DNA of 64,000 nt from Methylobacter sp. KS41 (GTDB lineage Bacteria; Pseudomonadota; Gammaproteobacteria; Methylococcales; Methylomonadaceae): the NCBI GenBank assembly GCA_002862125.1, contig PHSP01000003.1, forward strand, positions 1,240,001 to 1,304,000, in the 5' to 3' direction. A model generated the notes under the pieces. It was not told the DNA's origin, made no database searches, and saw nothing but the letters and a program-made list of their open reading frames with translations. Positions 8,930 through 19,507 of this stretch are shown here, piece after piece (position 1 is the first letter of the stretch; the number at the start of each line of letters is the position of its first letter). The translations under genes were made by a program, and so were the position numbers.

Positions 8930-10966
8930 TTATTTTACGCGCATTCCCGCTGCTGCTCCTTTATCCGGGCTTAAAATCCAAATATCCTTGCCGCCAGGGC
9001 CAGCTGCCAGCACCATGCCTTCAGAGTAGCCAAAACGCATTTTTCTGGGGGCGAGATTTGCAATCACGAGAGTCAATTTACCTTCCAGGTCTTCCGGTGC
9101 GTAGGCGGATTTAATACCGGCGAATATGTTGCGGGTTTCATCTCCTATATCAACAGTCAATTGCAATAACTTATCCGCGCCCTCTACATGATTGGCTTTG
9201 ATGATTTTGGCAATACGCAAATCCAGTTTGGCAAAATCGTCAAATTCGATGGTTCCTGCTATGGGTTCAAACTTTTTCCCGGTTGCATGAGTAGCTTGTG
9301 AATGCTTATCAGTGGTTTTTTCCAGATTTTCTTTGGATGCTTCAATAATCGCAGTGATTTTATCGGCTTCTACCCGAGTCATTAATGGCCTGAAATCATT
9401 AATGGCATGGTTTAACAAGGGCTGGGTAGTTTCCGGCCAGATTTGGGAGCCTATGTTTAAAAAGCTTTCGGTATTTTCTGACAAAGCTGGGATTACCGGT
9501 TTCAAATAAACGGCCAGCAGCCGGAATAGGTTGATGCCCATTGAGCAAACATCGTGTAATTGCGTATCCTGACCTTCCTGTTTGGCGATCATCCAGGGCT
9601 TTTTTTCATCAATATACTGGTTGGCTTTATCGGCCAGCGCCATGATTTCACGCATGGCCTTAGCAAATTCACGGGTCTCATAAAACTCTGCGATTTGTTC
9701 GCTGGCATTGATGAATTCTTGAAATAAAGCAGGTTCAGAGCAATTGGCGGATAAGATATTGGCAAAGCGTTTACTGATAAACCCGCTGCAACGGCTGGCG
9801 ATATTAACGACTTTACCTACCAGGTCAGAGTTAACACGCTGACTGAAATCATCAAAATTAAGATCAATATCGTCAACACCGGCACTGAGTTTGGCGGCAA
9901 AATAATACCGCAGATATTCCGGATTCAAGTGTTCCAGATAGGTTCGTGCGGTAATAAAAGTGCCGCGTGATTTGGACATTTTTTCACCATTGACTGTTAA
10001 GAAGCCATGGGCAAAAATGGCGCTGGGCGTTCTGAAGTCAGAACCGCTCAACATTGCTGGCCAGAACAAGGCATGAAAATAAATAATGTCCTTGCCGATA
10101 AAATGGTACAGTTCCGCAGCGCTGTCTTTAGCCCAGAATTCATCAAAATCCAGTCCTTGTTTATCACACAGATTTTTGAAACTCGCCATGTAACCGATGG
10201 GAGCATCCAGCCAAACATAAAAATATTTCCCCGGCGCATCCGGAATTTCAAAACCGAAATAAGGCGCGTCGCGGCTTATATCCCATTGCTGTAAACCGCC
10301 CTCAAGCCATTCGGCTAATTTGTTGCGAACTTCTGTCTGCAAATGCCCTGCGTTAGTCCATTCACTGAGCATCCCGGTAAAATCAGCCAGATTAAAAAAG
10401 TAATGCACGGAGTCTTTTTCAATGGGTTTTTCACCTGAAATGGCGGAAACGGCGTTTTTCAGTTCGGTGTGCGAATAGGTAGCGCCGCAAACTTCACAAC
10501 CATCGCCGTATTGATCAGCCGCGCCGCATTTTGGACATTCACCTTTGATAAAACGGTCAGGTAAAAACATGGCCTTAACCGGGTCGTAGGCCTGGGTAAT
10601 CGTGCGCGAACTGATATGCCCGGCATCACGCAAACGTTTATAGATCAGCGATGAAAAGGTCCGGTTTTCTTCGGAATGCGTGCTGTGATAGTTATCAAAC
10701 TTTACGCCAAATTCAGTAAAGTCGGCCAAGTGCTCTTCACCCACCTGGGCGATGAGTTGTTCGGGTGAAATACCTTCCCGGTCGGCTTTGAGCATGATCG
10801 GTGTTCCGTGGGTATCGTCAGCGCAGACGAAATAACAATGGTTGCCGCGTTGTTTCTGGAAACGCACCCAGATATCCGTTTGAATATATTCAACCAGATG
10901 ACCCAAATGAATAGGGCCATTGGCATAGGGCAGGGCGCTGGTGACAAGAATTTTTCTATCTGACAT
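8930..10966 (-). CDS. metG: Methionyl-tRNA synthetase
   Basis: A 678-residue class I aminoacyl-tRNA synthetase that charges initiator and elongator tRNA-Met. The HIGH-type motif is 'HLGH' (about 20-23) and the KMSKS loop is near residue 330 in '[10 protein letters not shown]'. Two zinc-knuckle CxxC pairs are present ('CPKCG', 'CEVCG'). The C-terminal ~100 residues, from '[13 protein letters not shown]', form the EMAP/TRBP-like tRNA-binding and dimerisation domain seen in long bacterial MetG. I chose the ATG at 10966 ([17 protein letters not shown]) over an upstream frame start at 10996, because MetG proteins begin just before this motif. Confidence 0.97.
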   Translation of the reverse strand: MSDRKILVTSALPYANGPIHLGHLVEYIQTDIWVRFQKQRGNHCYFVCADDTHGTPIMLKADREGISPEQLIAQVGEEHLADFTEFGVKFDNYHSTHSEENRTFSSLIYKRLRDAGHISSRTITQAYDPVKAMFLPDRFIKGECPKCGAADQYGDGCEVCGATYSHTELKNAVSAISGEKPIEKDSVHYFFNLADFTGMLSEWTNAGHLQTEVRNKLAEWLEGGLQQWDISRDAPYFGFEIPDAPGKYFYVWLDAPIGYMASFKNLCDKQGLDFDEFWAKDSAAELYHFIGKDIIYFHALFWPAMLSGSDFRTPSAIFAHGFLTVNGEKMSKSRGTFITARTYLEHLNPEYLRYYFAAKLSAGVDDIDLNFDDFSQRVNSDLVGKVVNIASRCSGFISKRFANILSANCSEPALFQEFINASEQIAEFYETREFAKAMREIMALADKANQYIDEKKPWMIAKQEGQDTQLHDVCSMGINLFRLLAVYLKPVIPALSENTESFLNIGSQIWPETTQPLLNHAINDFRPLMTRVEADKITAIIEASKENLEKTTDKHSQATHATGKKFEPIAGTIEFDDFAKLDLRIAKIIKANHVEGADKLLQLTVDIGDETRNIFAGIKSAYAPEDLEGKLTLVIANLAPRKMRFGYSEGMVLAAGPGGKDIWILSPDKGAAAGMRVK

Positions 10967-11174
10967 GGTGTAAAAATTAAAGAGATACGGAAACAAACAA
11001 TCGGGCGATTATCGCATAAAATCGCCGGCGCTACAGAATAGCTCGGCGCTAAAAAATGAATTTTATTTAAAAATCTGTAGAATGCCTCATATCCTGAGCG
11101 AATTTAATGACTCAAACCGTATTTATCTTCAATTTTTATTATTTATTTACCAAAATTACTAATGTGGAATAGTC

Positions 11175-12266
11175 ATGGCGCATATAGAAAAGACGGATGT
11201 AGAAAATCTTTTGAGGACATTTATCGATCTCAATCATGGCGTCGATCTGGTCAAGGCAAAATCGGTTAAATCGATCACCATTGATGGAGCAAACGTCAAT
11301 GTAAAGCTGGAACTGGGTTATCCCGCCAAGAGCATTATCGATGAATTTAAAAGCGCTGTTGAACAGCTCCTGAGCACACTCGACGGGATAGGAAATGTGA
11401 CTGTTGAAGTCACTGTAAAAATCATATCTCATGCCGTGCAGCAGGCTTTAAAGCCACACCCGAATGTCAAAAATATTATTGCCGTGTCATCCGGCAAAGG
11501 CGGGGTAGGCAAGTCAACGACGGCGGTCAATCTGGCGCTGGCATTGGCGGCTGAAGGCGCGAATGTCGGCATACTTGATGCGGATATTTACGGTCCCAGC
11601 ATTCCAACCATGCTGGGATTGTCAGGTTTCCCTGACAGCGTGGACAACAAAACCATGACCCCGAAAATGGCTTATGGAGTGCAAACCATTTCCATAGGTT
11701 ATTTGATTGATGCAGACCAGCCGATGATCTGGCGCGGGCCAATGGCTGTCAACGCCTTGCAGCAATTGCTAAGAGATACCAACTGGGTTGATGTGGACTA
11801 TTTGATTATCGATTTACCTCCGGGTACCGGGGATATTCAACTGACTTTGGCGCAACAGATTCCTGTCAGTGGTGCAGTTATCGTTACGACGCCGCAGGAT
11901 ATCGCCCTGATTGACGCCCAAAGAGGTTTGGGTATGTTTGCAAAAGTCAACGTGCCGGTGCTGGGCATTGTTGAAAACATGAGCATTCATATTTGCAGCG
12001 TGTGCGGTCACGCAGAGGCCATTTTTGGTGAAGGCGGCGGCGTAGCGATGTCCGAGAAAAACAAGGTTGATTTCCTGGGTTCATTGCCGCTGGACATTAA
12101 TATTCGTAAATATGCCGATTCTGGAGAGCCTGCGGTAGTTGCCGAGCCTGATGGATCCGCGGCCCGGATTTACAAGGAAATCGCGCGTAAAACCGCGGCA
12201 AGGCTGGCTTTAAAAACCAAGGATTTCAGCACCCGGTTTCCTAATATAGTTGTGCAAAATACCTAA
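11175..12266 (+). CDS. apbC: Mrp/ApbC-type Fe-S cluster carrier ATPase
   Basis: A 363-residue cytoplasmic P-loop ATPase that carries and delivers iron-sulfur clusters to apoproteins. An N-terminal MIP18/DUF59-like domain (about 1-90) precedes the deviant Walker A 'GKGGVGKST' (107-115). The cluster-binding 'CSVC' pair lies near C274/C277. Length and order match full-length gammaproteobacterial Mrp. It is divergent from metG, a pairing seen in many gammaproteobacteria. Confidence 0.93.
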   Translation: MAHIEKTDVENLLRTFIDLNHGVDLVKAKSVKSITIDGANVNVKLELGYPAKSIIDEFKSAVEQLLSTLDGIGNVTVEVTVKIISHAVQQALKPHPNVKNIIAVSSGKGGVGKSTTAVNLALALAAEGANVGILDADIYGPSIPTMLGLSGFPDSVDNKTMTPKMAYGVQTISIGYLIDADQPMIWRGPMAVNALQQLLRDTNWVDVDYLIIDLPPGTGDIQLTLAQQIPVSGAVIVTTPQDIALIDAQRGLGMFAKVNVPVLGIVENMSIHICSVCGHAEAIFGEGGGVAMSEKNKVDFLGSLPLDINIRKYADSGEPAVVAEPDGSAARIYKEIARKTAARLALKTKDFSTRFPNIVVQNT

Positions 12267-12301
12267 TCGATTCTTTAAGTTTCATAAAATTCAGGGTTGC
12301 C

Positions 12302-12689
12302 ATGTTTCACAAGCAATTTGACCATGTAGGCTTGAACGTAACAGATCTTGATAAAAGCATTGCGTTTTATCAAGAAATGTTTGGCTTTGCGCTCATCGAA
12401 AAATGGGATGACCCGAAACAAGCATTTATTGGCGCGGATGACGCAGTTCTTGGTCTCATTGGACGCGCCGGATTATGATTACAGCGCTTATACAATGGCG
12501 CATATAGCTTTTTCATGCGGTAAAGGCGATTTTGCTGTTGTTGCTAAAGTTAAAAGCTTAGAACTTGAAATTGTTTCCGGCCCTAAATCACAACGTGGGG
12601 GCGAAACAATTCTGTTTCGCGACCCATCAGGTAATATTTTGGAGGTTTGCTATCCATCTATTAAGGGATGGAAGGCATCGCAAATCTAA
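12302..12689 (+). pseudogene. VOC/glyoxalase-family protein with a +1 frameshift
   Basis: The frame from ATG 12302 reads as a VOC N-terminus ('FDHVGLNVTDLDKSIAFYQ') and ends at a stop at 12478 after 58 codons. The homologous C-terminal half ('APDYDYSAYTMAHIAF', 'GGETILFRDPSGNILEVCY') continues one base off up to 12689. Removing one G at 12461-12462 would join them as LGLID-APDYDY. The two betaalphabetabetabeta half-modules and the metal-site H, H and E positions are otherwise preserved. Its function, if restored, would be lyase- or dioxygenase-like on an unknown substrate. It may be a real mutation or a sequencing error. Confidence 0.8.
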
Positions 12690-12867
12690 TATTCGCTTAA
12701 CTGGAACCCGGCGGTCACGCCGGTTAAAAATAAAGTCATTGTGACGCGCTATTGGCTTTGACGATAGCTTAAACCGGGCCGGTCACGTTACAACCCTAGT
12801 GTTGACGCCTAAACAAATTGACTGTGTTAAAATCATCACATTAAAATCAACCCAGTATTAACAGCAC

Positions 12868-13434
12868 ATGAGTATAAAATCGGACAAGTGGATACGCCGC
12901 ATGGCGGAACAGCAGGGCATGATAGAGCCGTTTGAAAGCGGTCAAGTAAGAGATTCGGAATATGGCCGGGTTATTTCCTACGGGACTTCCAGCTACGGCT
13001 ATGATGTCCGGTGTTCGGATGAGTTCAAAATCTTTACCAACATCAATTCTGCCATTGTCGATCCAAAAAACTTTGATTCAAACAGCTTTGTGGATGTTAA
13101 ATCTGATGTTTGCATTATTCCGCCCAATTCATTCGCGTTAGCGCGTACCGTTGAGTTTTTCCGGATTCCGCGTGATGTGCTGACAATATGCTTAGGCAAG
13201 TCTACCTATGCAAGATGTGGAATTATCGTTAATGTAACGCCCCTGGAACCCGAATGGGAAGGTCACGTAACCTTGGAGTTTTCCAATACCACTACCTTGC
13301 CGGCGAAAATATACGCGAATGAAGGCGTGGCTCAAATGCTTTTTTTCGGCAGCGATGAAGTGTGTGAAACTTCTTACAAAGACAGAGGCGGCAAGTACCA
13401 GGGCCAGACCGGAGTCACTTTGCCAAAGGCTTGA
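12868..13434 (+). CDS. dcd: dCTP deaminase
   Basis: A 188-residue enzyme converting dCTP to dUTP for thymidylate synthesis. Family signatures are '[12 protein letters not shown]' near residues 45-56, '[27 protein letters not shown]' with the catalytic glutamate region, and the C-terminal '[12 protein letters not shown]'. Length is normal for the monofunctional trimeric enzyme. It is followed by a hairpin that overlaps the convergent ycgL relic. Confidence 0.96.
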   Translation: MSIKSDKWIRRMAEQQGMIEPFESGQVRDSEYGRVISYGTSSYGYDVRCSDEFKIFTNINSAIVDPKNFDSNSFVDVKSDVCIIPPNSFALARTVEFFRIPRDVLTICLGKSTYARCGIIVNVTPLEPEWEGHVTLEFSNTTTLPAKIYANEGVAQMLFFGSDEVCETSYKDRGGKYQGQTGVTLPKA

Positions 13435-13456
13435 GAAAAGCAGGCCGGTTCAACAG

Positions 13457-13485
13457 AGAAACGTGATTTATCGCGTTTCTTTTTG
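13457..13485 (+). terminator. Rho-independent terminator between dcd and ycgL
   Basis: A 7-bp stem AGAAACG/CGTTTCT with a 10-nt loop, followed by TTTT on the plus strand, 22 nt after the dcd stop. It sits in the 3' end of the convergent ycgL frame. Confidence 0.65.
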
Positions 13486-13708
13486 TGGCGGCAATTGCAC
13501 AAAAAAACCCTGCTTTTTAATGCGCTCTATAATATTTACGGCATCTTCCCTGGCTAATTTGCGTTCTGGAGAGAGCTCAAGTTCCATTACAAAGTCCATT
13601 CTTCCCAAGTGGTTGAAGAGTTCCTCCGGCACTTTTGAAAAATCATCTTTCTTATCTATATACAAATAAAGAAAGTTTTTTCCGGCTTTTATAGATAAAA
13701 CACAGCAT
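13468..13708 (-). pseudogene. ycgL: YcgL-domain protein, frameshifted in an A6 run
   Basis: The downstream part (13468-13665) reads 'YIDKKDDFSKVPEELFNHLG', with the C-terminal 'GFFVQLPP' typical of the small YcgL proteins of gammaproteobacteria. The expected N-terminus MLCFIYKSRKK is present upstream from an ATG at 13708, but in another frame. The two frames meet at a run of six A (13676-13681, T on the plus strand). Eight A would restore an ungapped alignment to E. coli YcgL as I remember it; five would give one residue less. YcgL is a conserved protein of uncertain function. This may be a sequencing error, a real lesion or slippage. Confidence 0.8.
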
Positions 13709-13793
13709 GAGATTTAGCGATGACGAATCAAAATGCTCATTTAACCATTTTTGTTTAAAATGCCCCAGTAGTTAATTTTATAAATACTTTTCA

Positions 13794-14399
13794 ATGGATA
13801 AATCACTGTTCAAATTTGATGAATTTTTTAAATCAGCTTGTTATTTTGAGGCATCTCTGGTTTTAGTCGCTGTATTTCTAGGTTGGGTTGCCAATATTGA
13901 CCCGTTCAAAAATATTTATTTTTCGGAAACCGCCATCGCGTTAGGCGTGATAGGGACAGCCCCTTTGTTTTTGATGTTTTTGGCCATGGAACAAATGCAG
14001 GGGAAATCGGTAACCGATATCAGAAAATTACTGCTTAATACCTTGGGGCCGGGATTGCATCGCTATCACTGGACCGACCTATTTATATTGGCGGCAATTG
14101 CCGGGGTATCGGAAGAACTTTTGTTTCGCGGCGTAATCCAGCCCTGGATAGAGGCTTCATGGGGCATGATGGCGGGCTTGATCGTCAGTAATATTGCTTT
14201 TGGACTGGTTCATGCCGTGACCCCGCTTTATGCGGTATTGGCGGCTTTGGTTGGGGTATATTTAGGTTTGTCTTTGGATTATGGAGGCGATAGAAATTTA
14301 CTAATTCCTATCATTATTCACGGATTTTATGATTTTCTGGCTTTTGTCGCGTTGATGCGTGTCTATCGAGCCAGTTTAGCAGGCGCTTCAAAGGATTAA
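13794..14399 (+). CDS. CPBP-family intramembrane metalloprotease
   Basis: A 201-residue polytopic protein of the CAAX-protease/bacteriocin-processing (Abi) family. The motifs are 'SEELLFRG' with E107, E108 and R112, 'FGLVHA' with H140, and 'IIIHGFYDF' with a further histidine near 179. These would bind the catalytic zinc inside the membrane. The substrate is unknown; family members process prenylated proteins, bacteriocins or anti-sigma factors. It appears monocistronic and has no obvious bacteriocin partner nearby. Confidence 0.87.
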   Translation: MDKSLFKFDEFFKSACYFEASLVLVAVFLGWVANIDPFKNIYFSETAIALGVIGTAPLFLMFLAMEQMQGKSVTDIRKLLLNTLGPGLHRYHWTDLFILAAIAGVSEELLFRGVIQPWIEASWGMMAGLIVSNIAFGLVHAVTPLYAVLAALVGVYLGLSLDYGGDRNLLIPIIIHGFYDFLAFVALMRVYRASLAGASKD

Positions 14400-14604
14400 T
14401 TTAATTAACTAAAGTTTCGAAGTTTGCCTTTACCAACATAGCAGTTGTTCATTGTCGGCTTCGGATTCGAGTATGCGCAGTGGGCATAAGGAGTAAGACA
14501 ACGGCCTGTTCGTTTGTTATGATACAAAAACGCAAGTTGGGTTTTTTAAATTTCTCAGCGTTTACAGTGATGCAAATTCGATTCAATCAAATCAGGAGTT
14601 ATCC

Positions 14605-15897
14605 ATGACCCGTCTCACACCGCCGCCAAATGGCAGTCCGATCACGATGCAAAACGGTAAGCTTGTTGTGCCTGATAACCCTATTATCCCTTATATAGAA
14701 GGGGACGGAACCGGGCCGGATATATGGCGCGCGACCGTTCGTGTTTTAGACGCGGCTGTTGCAAGCGCTTATTCCGGGCAAAGGAAAATTCATTGGCTGG
14801 AAGTGTATGCAGGAGGAAAAGCCAATAGGCTATTGAACACCTGGCTTCCTGATGAAACTGTTGATGCCTGCCGGGATTATCTGGTGTCCATCAAGGGTCC
14901 GTTAACTACGCCGATTGGCGGCGGCATCAGGTCTTTAAATGTGGCGTTGCGGCAATTGCTGGACATGTATGTTTGTCTGCGTCCGGTCAGATGGTTTCGA
15001 GGCGTGCCTTCGCCGGTGAAAAATCCCGGCGCCATTGACATGGTGATTTTCCGGGAAAACACTGAAGATATTTATGCAGGCCTGGAGTTTGAACAAGGCA
15101 GCGAAGAGAACAAATTGTTCTTGCGTTTATTGAAGGAAAACTTTCCCTCACAGTTCAGTAAAATCCGGTTTCCGGATACCTCCGGCATAGGCATCAAGCC
15201 AGTGTCGCGGGAAGGCACGGAACGTCTGGTACGCTCTGCCATTGACTATTGCCTGGTCAATAAACGCAAAAGCCTGACAATTGTCCACAAGGGCAATATT
15301 ATGAAATTCACCGAAGGGGCGTTCCGTAACTGGGCTTATGCCGTTGCGGAACGCGAATATCCCGAGCAAACTTATACGTGGCAGCAATGGGAAAAAACCC
15401 GCGCGCAGTCAGGCGAGGCTGCCGCGAATAAGGAACAGGCGGACGCTTTGGCAAAGGGCCGTATTTTAATCAAAGACGCCATCGCTGATATTGCCCTGCA
15501 ACAGGTTTTAACCCGGCCCGAGGATTTTGATGTGATCGCCACTTTGAATCTGAATGGTGACTATTTATCCGATGCGCTGGCCGCGCAAGTCGGGGGAATC
15601 GGCATCGCGCCGGGCGGTAACATCAATTATCAGACAGGAACCGCTGTTTTTGAAGCCACGCACGGCACAGCGCCAAAATACGCTGACCTGGACAAGGTTA
15701 ATCCCGGTTCTTTAATACTATCGGGTGAAATGATGTTGCGTTATATGGGCTGGCCGGAGGCGGCCGATGCCATCATCAATGCGATGGATGCCGCTATTGC
15801 CAGCAAACGCGTAACCTACGATTTTGCGCGTTTGATGGATAACGCCATGGAAGTCAAGTGCAGCGAATTTGCCGACGTGTTGATCGAGAATTTATAA
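14605..15897 (+). CDS. icd: NADP-dependent isocitrate dehydrogenase
   Basis: A 430-residue TCA-cycle enzyme oxidising isocitrate to 2-oxoglutarate. The substrate loop '[20 protein letters not shown]' contains the serine that AceK phosphorylates in E. coli. The cofactor region '[17 protein letters not shown]' keeps the K-Y pair that favours NADP over NAD. An AGGAG ribosome binding site precedes the ATG. It is followed by an elaborate inverted repeat with a terminator inside. Confidence 0.96.
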   Translation: MTRLTPPPNGSPITMQNGKLVVPDNPIIPYIEGDGTGPDIWRATVRVLDAAVASAYSGQRKIHWLEVYAGGKANRLLNTWLPDETVDACRDYLVSIKGPLTTPIGGGIRSLNVALRQLLDMYVCLRPVRWFRGVPSPVKNPGAIDMVIFRENTEDIYAGLEFEQGSEENKLFLRLLKENFPSQFSKIRFPDTSGIGIKPVSREGTERLVRSAIDYCLVNKRKSLTIVHKGNIMKFTEGAFRNWAYAVAEREYPEQTYTWQQWEKTRAQSGEAAANKEQADALAKGRILIKDAIADIALQQVLTRPEDFDVIATLNLNGDYLSDALAAQVGGIGIAPGGNINYQTGTAVFEATHGTAPKYADLDKVNPGSLILSGEMMLRYMGWPEAADAIINAMDAAIASKRVTYDFARLMDNAMEVKCSEFADVLIENL

Positions 15898-15906
15898 AAG
15901 AAGTTA

Positions 15907-15969
15907 AAGGCGCAAGGTTAAAGGCAAAGGGCGGAATAGCCGCTTTTTTCACTGTTAACCTTGCGCCTT
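15907..15969 (+). terminator. Terminator nested inside a 15-bp inverted repeat
   Basis: The outer arms are perfect 15-mers (AAGGCGCAAGGTTAA at 15907-15921 and its complement at 15955-15969). Inside lies a small hairpin, GCGG-AATAG-CCGC, followed by six T (15944-15949). The inner hairpin is a plausible icd terminator. The outer arms could instead form one long alternative stem that excludes it. Confidence 0.7.
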
Positions 15970-16061
15970 GAATCTTTCTATCCATTAACATTAATCGATA
16001 TTAATGACGGATAGCTAATAATTTATACCTCGTCCGCCGGCGAAACGAATCAGGATTAAAA

Positions 16062-16466
16062 ATGACCAAAGAAATTATCCAAACTAATAAAGCGCCCAAG
16101 GCAATCGGGACCTATTCACAAGCAGTCAAAGTTAATCACACAGTTTATCTTTCAGGACAAATTCCTTTAGTGCCTGAAACCATGACGATTATTGAAGGTG
16201 ACGTTGCCGCTCAAATCACGCAGGTTTTTGACAACTTAAAGGCGGTTGCTGAAGCCGCAGGCGGTGATCTTGCTGATATTGTCAAACTGAATGTTTTTTT
16301 GACCGATCTGTCAGACTTTCCCCTGGTCAACGAAATCATGGGGCATTATTTTCAAGAGCCTTATCCTGCGCGCGCAGCTATTGGCGTCGCCGCCTTGCCG
16401 AAAGGCGCCGCTGTGGAAATGGATGCGATTATGACCCTTGAACCCCAGGAGTATCCGGCCTCCTGA
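16062..16466 (+). CDS. ridA: RidA family reactive intermediate deaminase
   Basis: A 134-residue protein of the YjgF/YER057c/UK114 family that hydrolyses reactive 2-aminoacrylate and other enamines/imines. Signatures are '[15 protein letters not shown]', 'SGQIPLVP', '[10 protein letters not shown]' and the arginine-containing '[23 protein letters not shown]'. This arginine binds the substrate carboxylate in characterised members. An AGGA ribosome binding site lies 8 nt upstream. Confidence 0.95.
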   Translation: MTKEIIQTNKAPKAIGTYSQAVKVNHTVYLSGQIPLVPETMTIIEGDVAAQITQVFDNLKAVAEAAGGDLADIVKLNVFLTDLSDFPLVNEIMGHYFQEPYPARAAIGVAALPKGAAVEMDAIMTLEPQEYPAS

Positions 16467-16554
16467 CACTCAAAATTCAGGATGGCAATTAAGCGGATTT
16501 AGATGGGTTTATTAGATTTATCCATACTTAGCAGTTCCAATTCTCATCATCCGC

Positions 16555-18651
16555 ATGGACAGAGTGAACGCCCTTAATCAACCGGTCGCCAAATTGACGG
16601 GAATAGGCGCTCAAACCGTAAAGCGTCTGGAAAAGCTTGGTATCCGCGTCATTCAGGATCTTGTTTTTCATCTGCCGCTGCGCTATGAAGACCGCACCCG
16701 GATTTATCCAATAGCCTCTTTGCAGGCGGGTATGACCGCGCTTATCTGCGGCCGGGTTGAATTCATGGATATTTTACCCAGAGGCCGCAAAAGCCTGATT
16801 TGCCGGATCAGCGATGACACCGGATATATCTCTTTAAAGTTTTTTCATTTCAGCGCAAATCAGCATAATTCTCTTAAGCCGGGGACATTAATCAGTTGTT
16901 TTGCCGATGTGCGGCACGGCTTTGCCGGCCTGGAAATGGTTCATCCCGATTATCAGGTTATATCAAATCCGGAGGCCTATGTTAAGGAAACCCGTTTAAC
17001 TCCCGTTTATCCGCTAACGGAAGGTCTCAGCCAAAGCACGCTAAGGAAGGCGGTAAAACAGGCGTTGAGTCTTTGCATTAGTGACCCCCGGTTATTGGCG
17101 GACTGGATTCCCGAAGCGATTTTAAAAAAATACCAATACCCGTCCCTGGAAGAAGCCATACAAACCTTGCATGCTCCCGATGAATCCATTTCGATTGAAA
17201 CCTTGCAAACTGGCAGTGTTCCCGCGTTGAAACGATTGGCGTTTGAAGAGCTGCTGGCTCATCATCTGAGTTTGCGCATAACCAGGAATAAAACCAAGGC
17301 TTGGCAAGCGCCTGTGTTCGAGGGTTCCAGCGATAAAACCATAGTCGAGAAATTTCTGAGCTCACTGCCTTTCAAGCTGACGGGCGCGCAGCTGCGCGTC
17401 ATGGCGGAAATTGAAGCGGATTGCCGTCTCCAACATCCAATGATGCGGCTTGTTCAGGGAGACGTGGGCTCAGGTAAAACCATTGTTTCCGCTTATGCGG
17501 CGTTACTGGCGTTAATTGCGGGCTATCAGGTCGCGGTCATGGCGCCCACGGAATTATTGGCGGAACAGCATAACCGCAATTTCAGCGCGTGGTTTGAAAG
17601 TTTTCAAACTAATGTAGTGTATTTAACAGGACAGTTGAAAGGCAAAGCCCGAAACGACGTTTTACAAGGGTTGGCGGATGGTTCGGCGGGTATTATCATT
17701 GGCACTCATGCACTTTTTCAGGAGAGTGTAAACTTTCATCGGCTGGGTCTGGTTATTATTGACGAACAACACCGTTTTGGCGTGCATCAGCGGCTGGCGC
17801 TGCGGGCAAAAGGACAACAGGGCAGCACCCGGCCTCATCAATTAGTGATGACCGCTACCCCGATTCCCCGTACCCTGGCGATGCTGCAATATTCCGATCT
17901 GGATATTTCTATTATCGATGAACTGCCGCCCGGCAGAAAACCGGTTGTGACCAGCGTGATTCCCGCCGAACGCCGTGCTGAAGTTATCCAAAGAATCAAT
18001 AATTGGGTTGGTAACAAACGTCAGGTTTACTGGGTATGTACGCTGATAGAAGAGTCAGAAGTTTTACAATGCGAAGCCGCTGAAAAAACCGCAGGATTTT
18101 TAACCGGGGCTTTGCCCGATGTGCGCATCGCCCTGATTCACGGGCGCATGAAAAGCGCGGATAAAGACGCCGTCATGCGGTCATTTAAAAATCACCGGAT
18201 TGATTTGCTGGTGGCTACGACGGTCATCGAGGTTGGCGTCGATGTGCCAAATGCCGGCTTAATGATTATCGAAAATCCGGAACGGCTGGGGCTTTCCCAG
18301 CTGCATCAATTGCGCGGCCGGGTCGGGCGAGGGGAGGGCGACAGCTATTGTTTACTGATGTATCAGCCGCCCTTGTCCGATACCGCCCGCCAGCGTCTGG
18401 GTATTTTAAGAGACACTAACGACGGTTTTGTCATTGCCGAAAAAGACCTGGAATTACGCGGCCCCGGAGAGGTGATGGGTACGCGGCAAACCGGAGCCGT
18501 GCATTTTAAAATTGCCGATTTAGTCAGGGATGCCGGTCTGCTGGAAAACATTCAGCAGACCGGCGAACAAATTTTCAACGAAGCGCCCCGAGCCATACAG
18601 CCACTGTGTGATCGTTGGCTGGGCGCATCCACGGATTATGCAGAGGTTTAG
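16555..18651 (+). CDS. recG: ATP-dependent DNA helicase RecG
   Basis: A 698-residue superfamily 2 helicase that remodels stalled replication forks and branched DNA. The N-terminal OB/wedge domain is followed by Walker A 'GDVGSGKT' (about 302-309), the Walker B-type box 'DEQH' (403-406), 'TATPIPRTLA' and motif VI 'LHQLRGRVGRG'. The C-terminal TRG-like 'ELRGPGEVMGTRQTG' is present. Full length. Its 3' end overlaps the proposed ATG of ubiC, a recG-ubiC arrangement suggesting co-transcription. Confidence 0.97.
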   Translation: MDRVNALNQPVAKLTGIGAQTVKRLEKLGIRVIQDLVFHLPLRYEDRTRIYPIASLQAGMTALICGRVEFMDILPRGRKSLICRISDDTGYISLKFFHFSANQHNSLKPGTLISCFADVRHGFAGLEMVHPDYQVISNPEAYVKETRLTPVYPLTEGLSQSTLRKAVKQALSLCISDPRLLADWIPEAILKKYQYPSLEEAIQTLHAPDESISIETLQTGSVPALKRLAFEELLAHHLSLRITRNKTKAWQAPVFEGSSDKTIVEKFLSSLPFKLTGAQLRVMAEIEADCRLQHPMMRLVQGDVGSGKTIVSAYAALLALIAGYQVAVMAPTELLAEQHNRNFSAWFESFQTNVVYLTGQLKGKARNDVLQGLADGSAGIIIGTHALFQESVNFHRLGLVIIDEQHRFGVHQRLALRAKGQQGSTRPHQLVMTATPIPRTLAMLQYSDLDISIIDELPPGRKPVVTSVIPAERRAEVIQRINNWVGNKRQVYWVCTLIEESEVLQCEAAEKTAGFLTGALPDVRIALIHGRMKSADKDAVMRSFKNHRIDLLVATTVIEVGVDVPNAGLMIIENPERLGLSQLHQLRGRVGRGEGDSYCLLMYQPPLSDTARQRLGILRDTNDGFVIAEKDLELRGPGEVMGTRQTGAVHFKIADLVRDAGLLENIQQTGEQIFNEAPRAIQPLCDRWLGASTDYAEV

Positions 18652-19216
18652 TTTGACCGCTAAAAGTTTTTTATTTAACCGCGAACCGTTATGGCTGGAA
18701 AACCGTCAGGGTCTGCGCCATAAACTTCCGGTGGATGTTCAATCATGGACTTATGAATCCGGCTCGTTAACCCAACGTTTACGCAATTATTACGGTGACG
18801 GCGTCGCGGTTAAAATCCTGCTGCAACGCTGGCACACTCCTTTTTTAAGCGAGCGCCGCTTACTCAAACTGCCCGGAAACCGGTGTTGCCTGACTCGCGA
18901 GGTGTTGCTCCATGTCAAAGGCAAGCCGTTGATTTTGGCAAGAACCATTATTCCGGCCGCCGCCATCAAGGCGGCTAACAGCAACTTGTCCCAGCTTGGC
19001 GCCCGCCCGCTGGGTGAAATCATTTTTTCCTATCCCAAGCTGGAACGCATAGCCATGGATGTCGCCCTGATTGACCAAGCCACATGGACGCAACCGGCGA
19101 TTTTGGAAGCCGGGATAAGTCAGGCGATATGGGGCAGGCGAACGGTTTACGCCATTGCCCACAAGCAAATGCTGGTCAGCGAGTTCTTTTTGCCGGAAGT
19201 TTTGAGGGATTTTTAG
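18638..19216 (+). CDS. ubiC: Chorismate pyruvate-lyase (ubiquinone synthesis)
   Basis: About 190 residues. UbiC removes pyruvate from chorismate to give 4-hydroxybenzoate, the first committed step of ubiquinone synthesis. Recognisable segments are 'VLLHVKGKPLILARTIIP', 'LGARPLGEIIF' and 'IWGRRTVYAI', with the conserved arginine and glutamate of the active site. The start is uncertain. ATG 18638 overlaps recG by 14 nt and lacks a good binding site. TTG at 18653 lies 6 nt after AGAGG and 1 nt after the recG stop, and may be the real one. Confidence 0.88.
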   Translation: MQRFSLTAKSFLFNREPLWLENRQGLRHKLPVDVQSWTYESGSLTQRLRNYYGDGVAVKILLQRWHTPFLSERRLLKLPGNRCCLTREVLLHVKGKPLILARTIIPAAAIKAANSNLSQLGARPLGEIIFSYPKLERIAMDVALIDQATWTQPAILEAGISQAIWGRRTVYAIAHKQMLVSEFFLPEVLRDF

Positions 19217-19507
19217 ACAGCCGAATTTAAGTTGTGGGAGCGTAGCCCACCGCGCTATTTGCACCGCCAGCCTATATTCGGAACTTTACAAGATGGATTC
19301 CTCTGGTTTGTAGGCTATTTTCCATGGCCGCGCGATAGAAGCAGGATATTTTTGACTATATTGCGCAAGAAAACTCATGTGGCTCAAAGACAGTAGCGGA
19401 GTCAAAACGTTCGGGACGGATTACCACTTGCTAGAATACTGCATAACAAGCAAAAACGCTCCGTCGGCCGGTTTCAATACATAGCAAAAAAATTGAAAGC
19501 GAGATTG

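Noticed and set aside
8815-9114. 99-codon plus-strand frame
   Set aside because: Mostly antisense to the 3' end of metG, whose own frame is far better supported.
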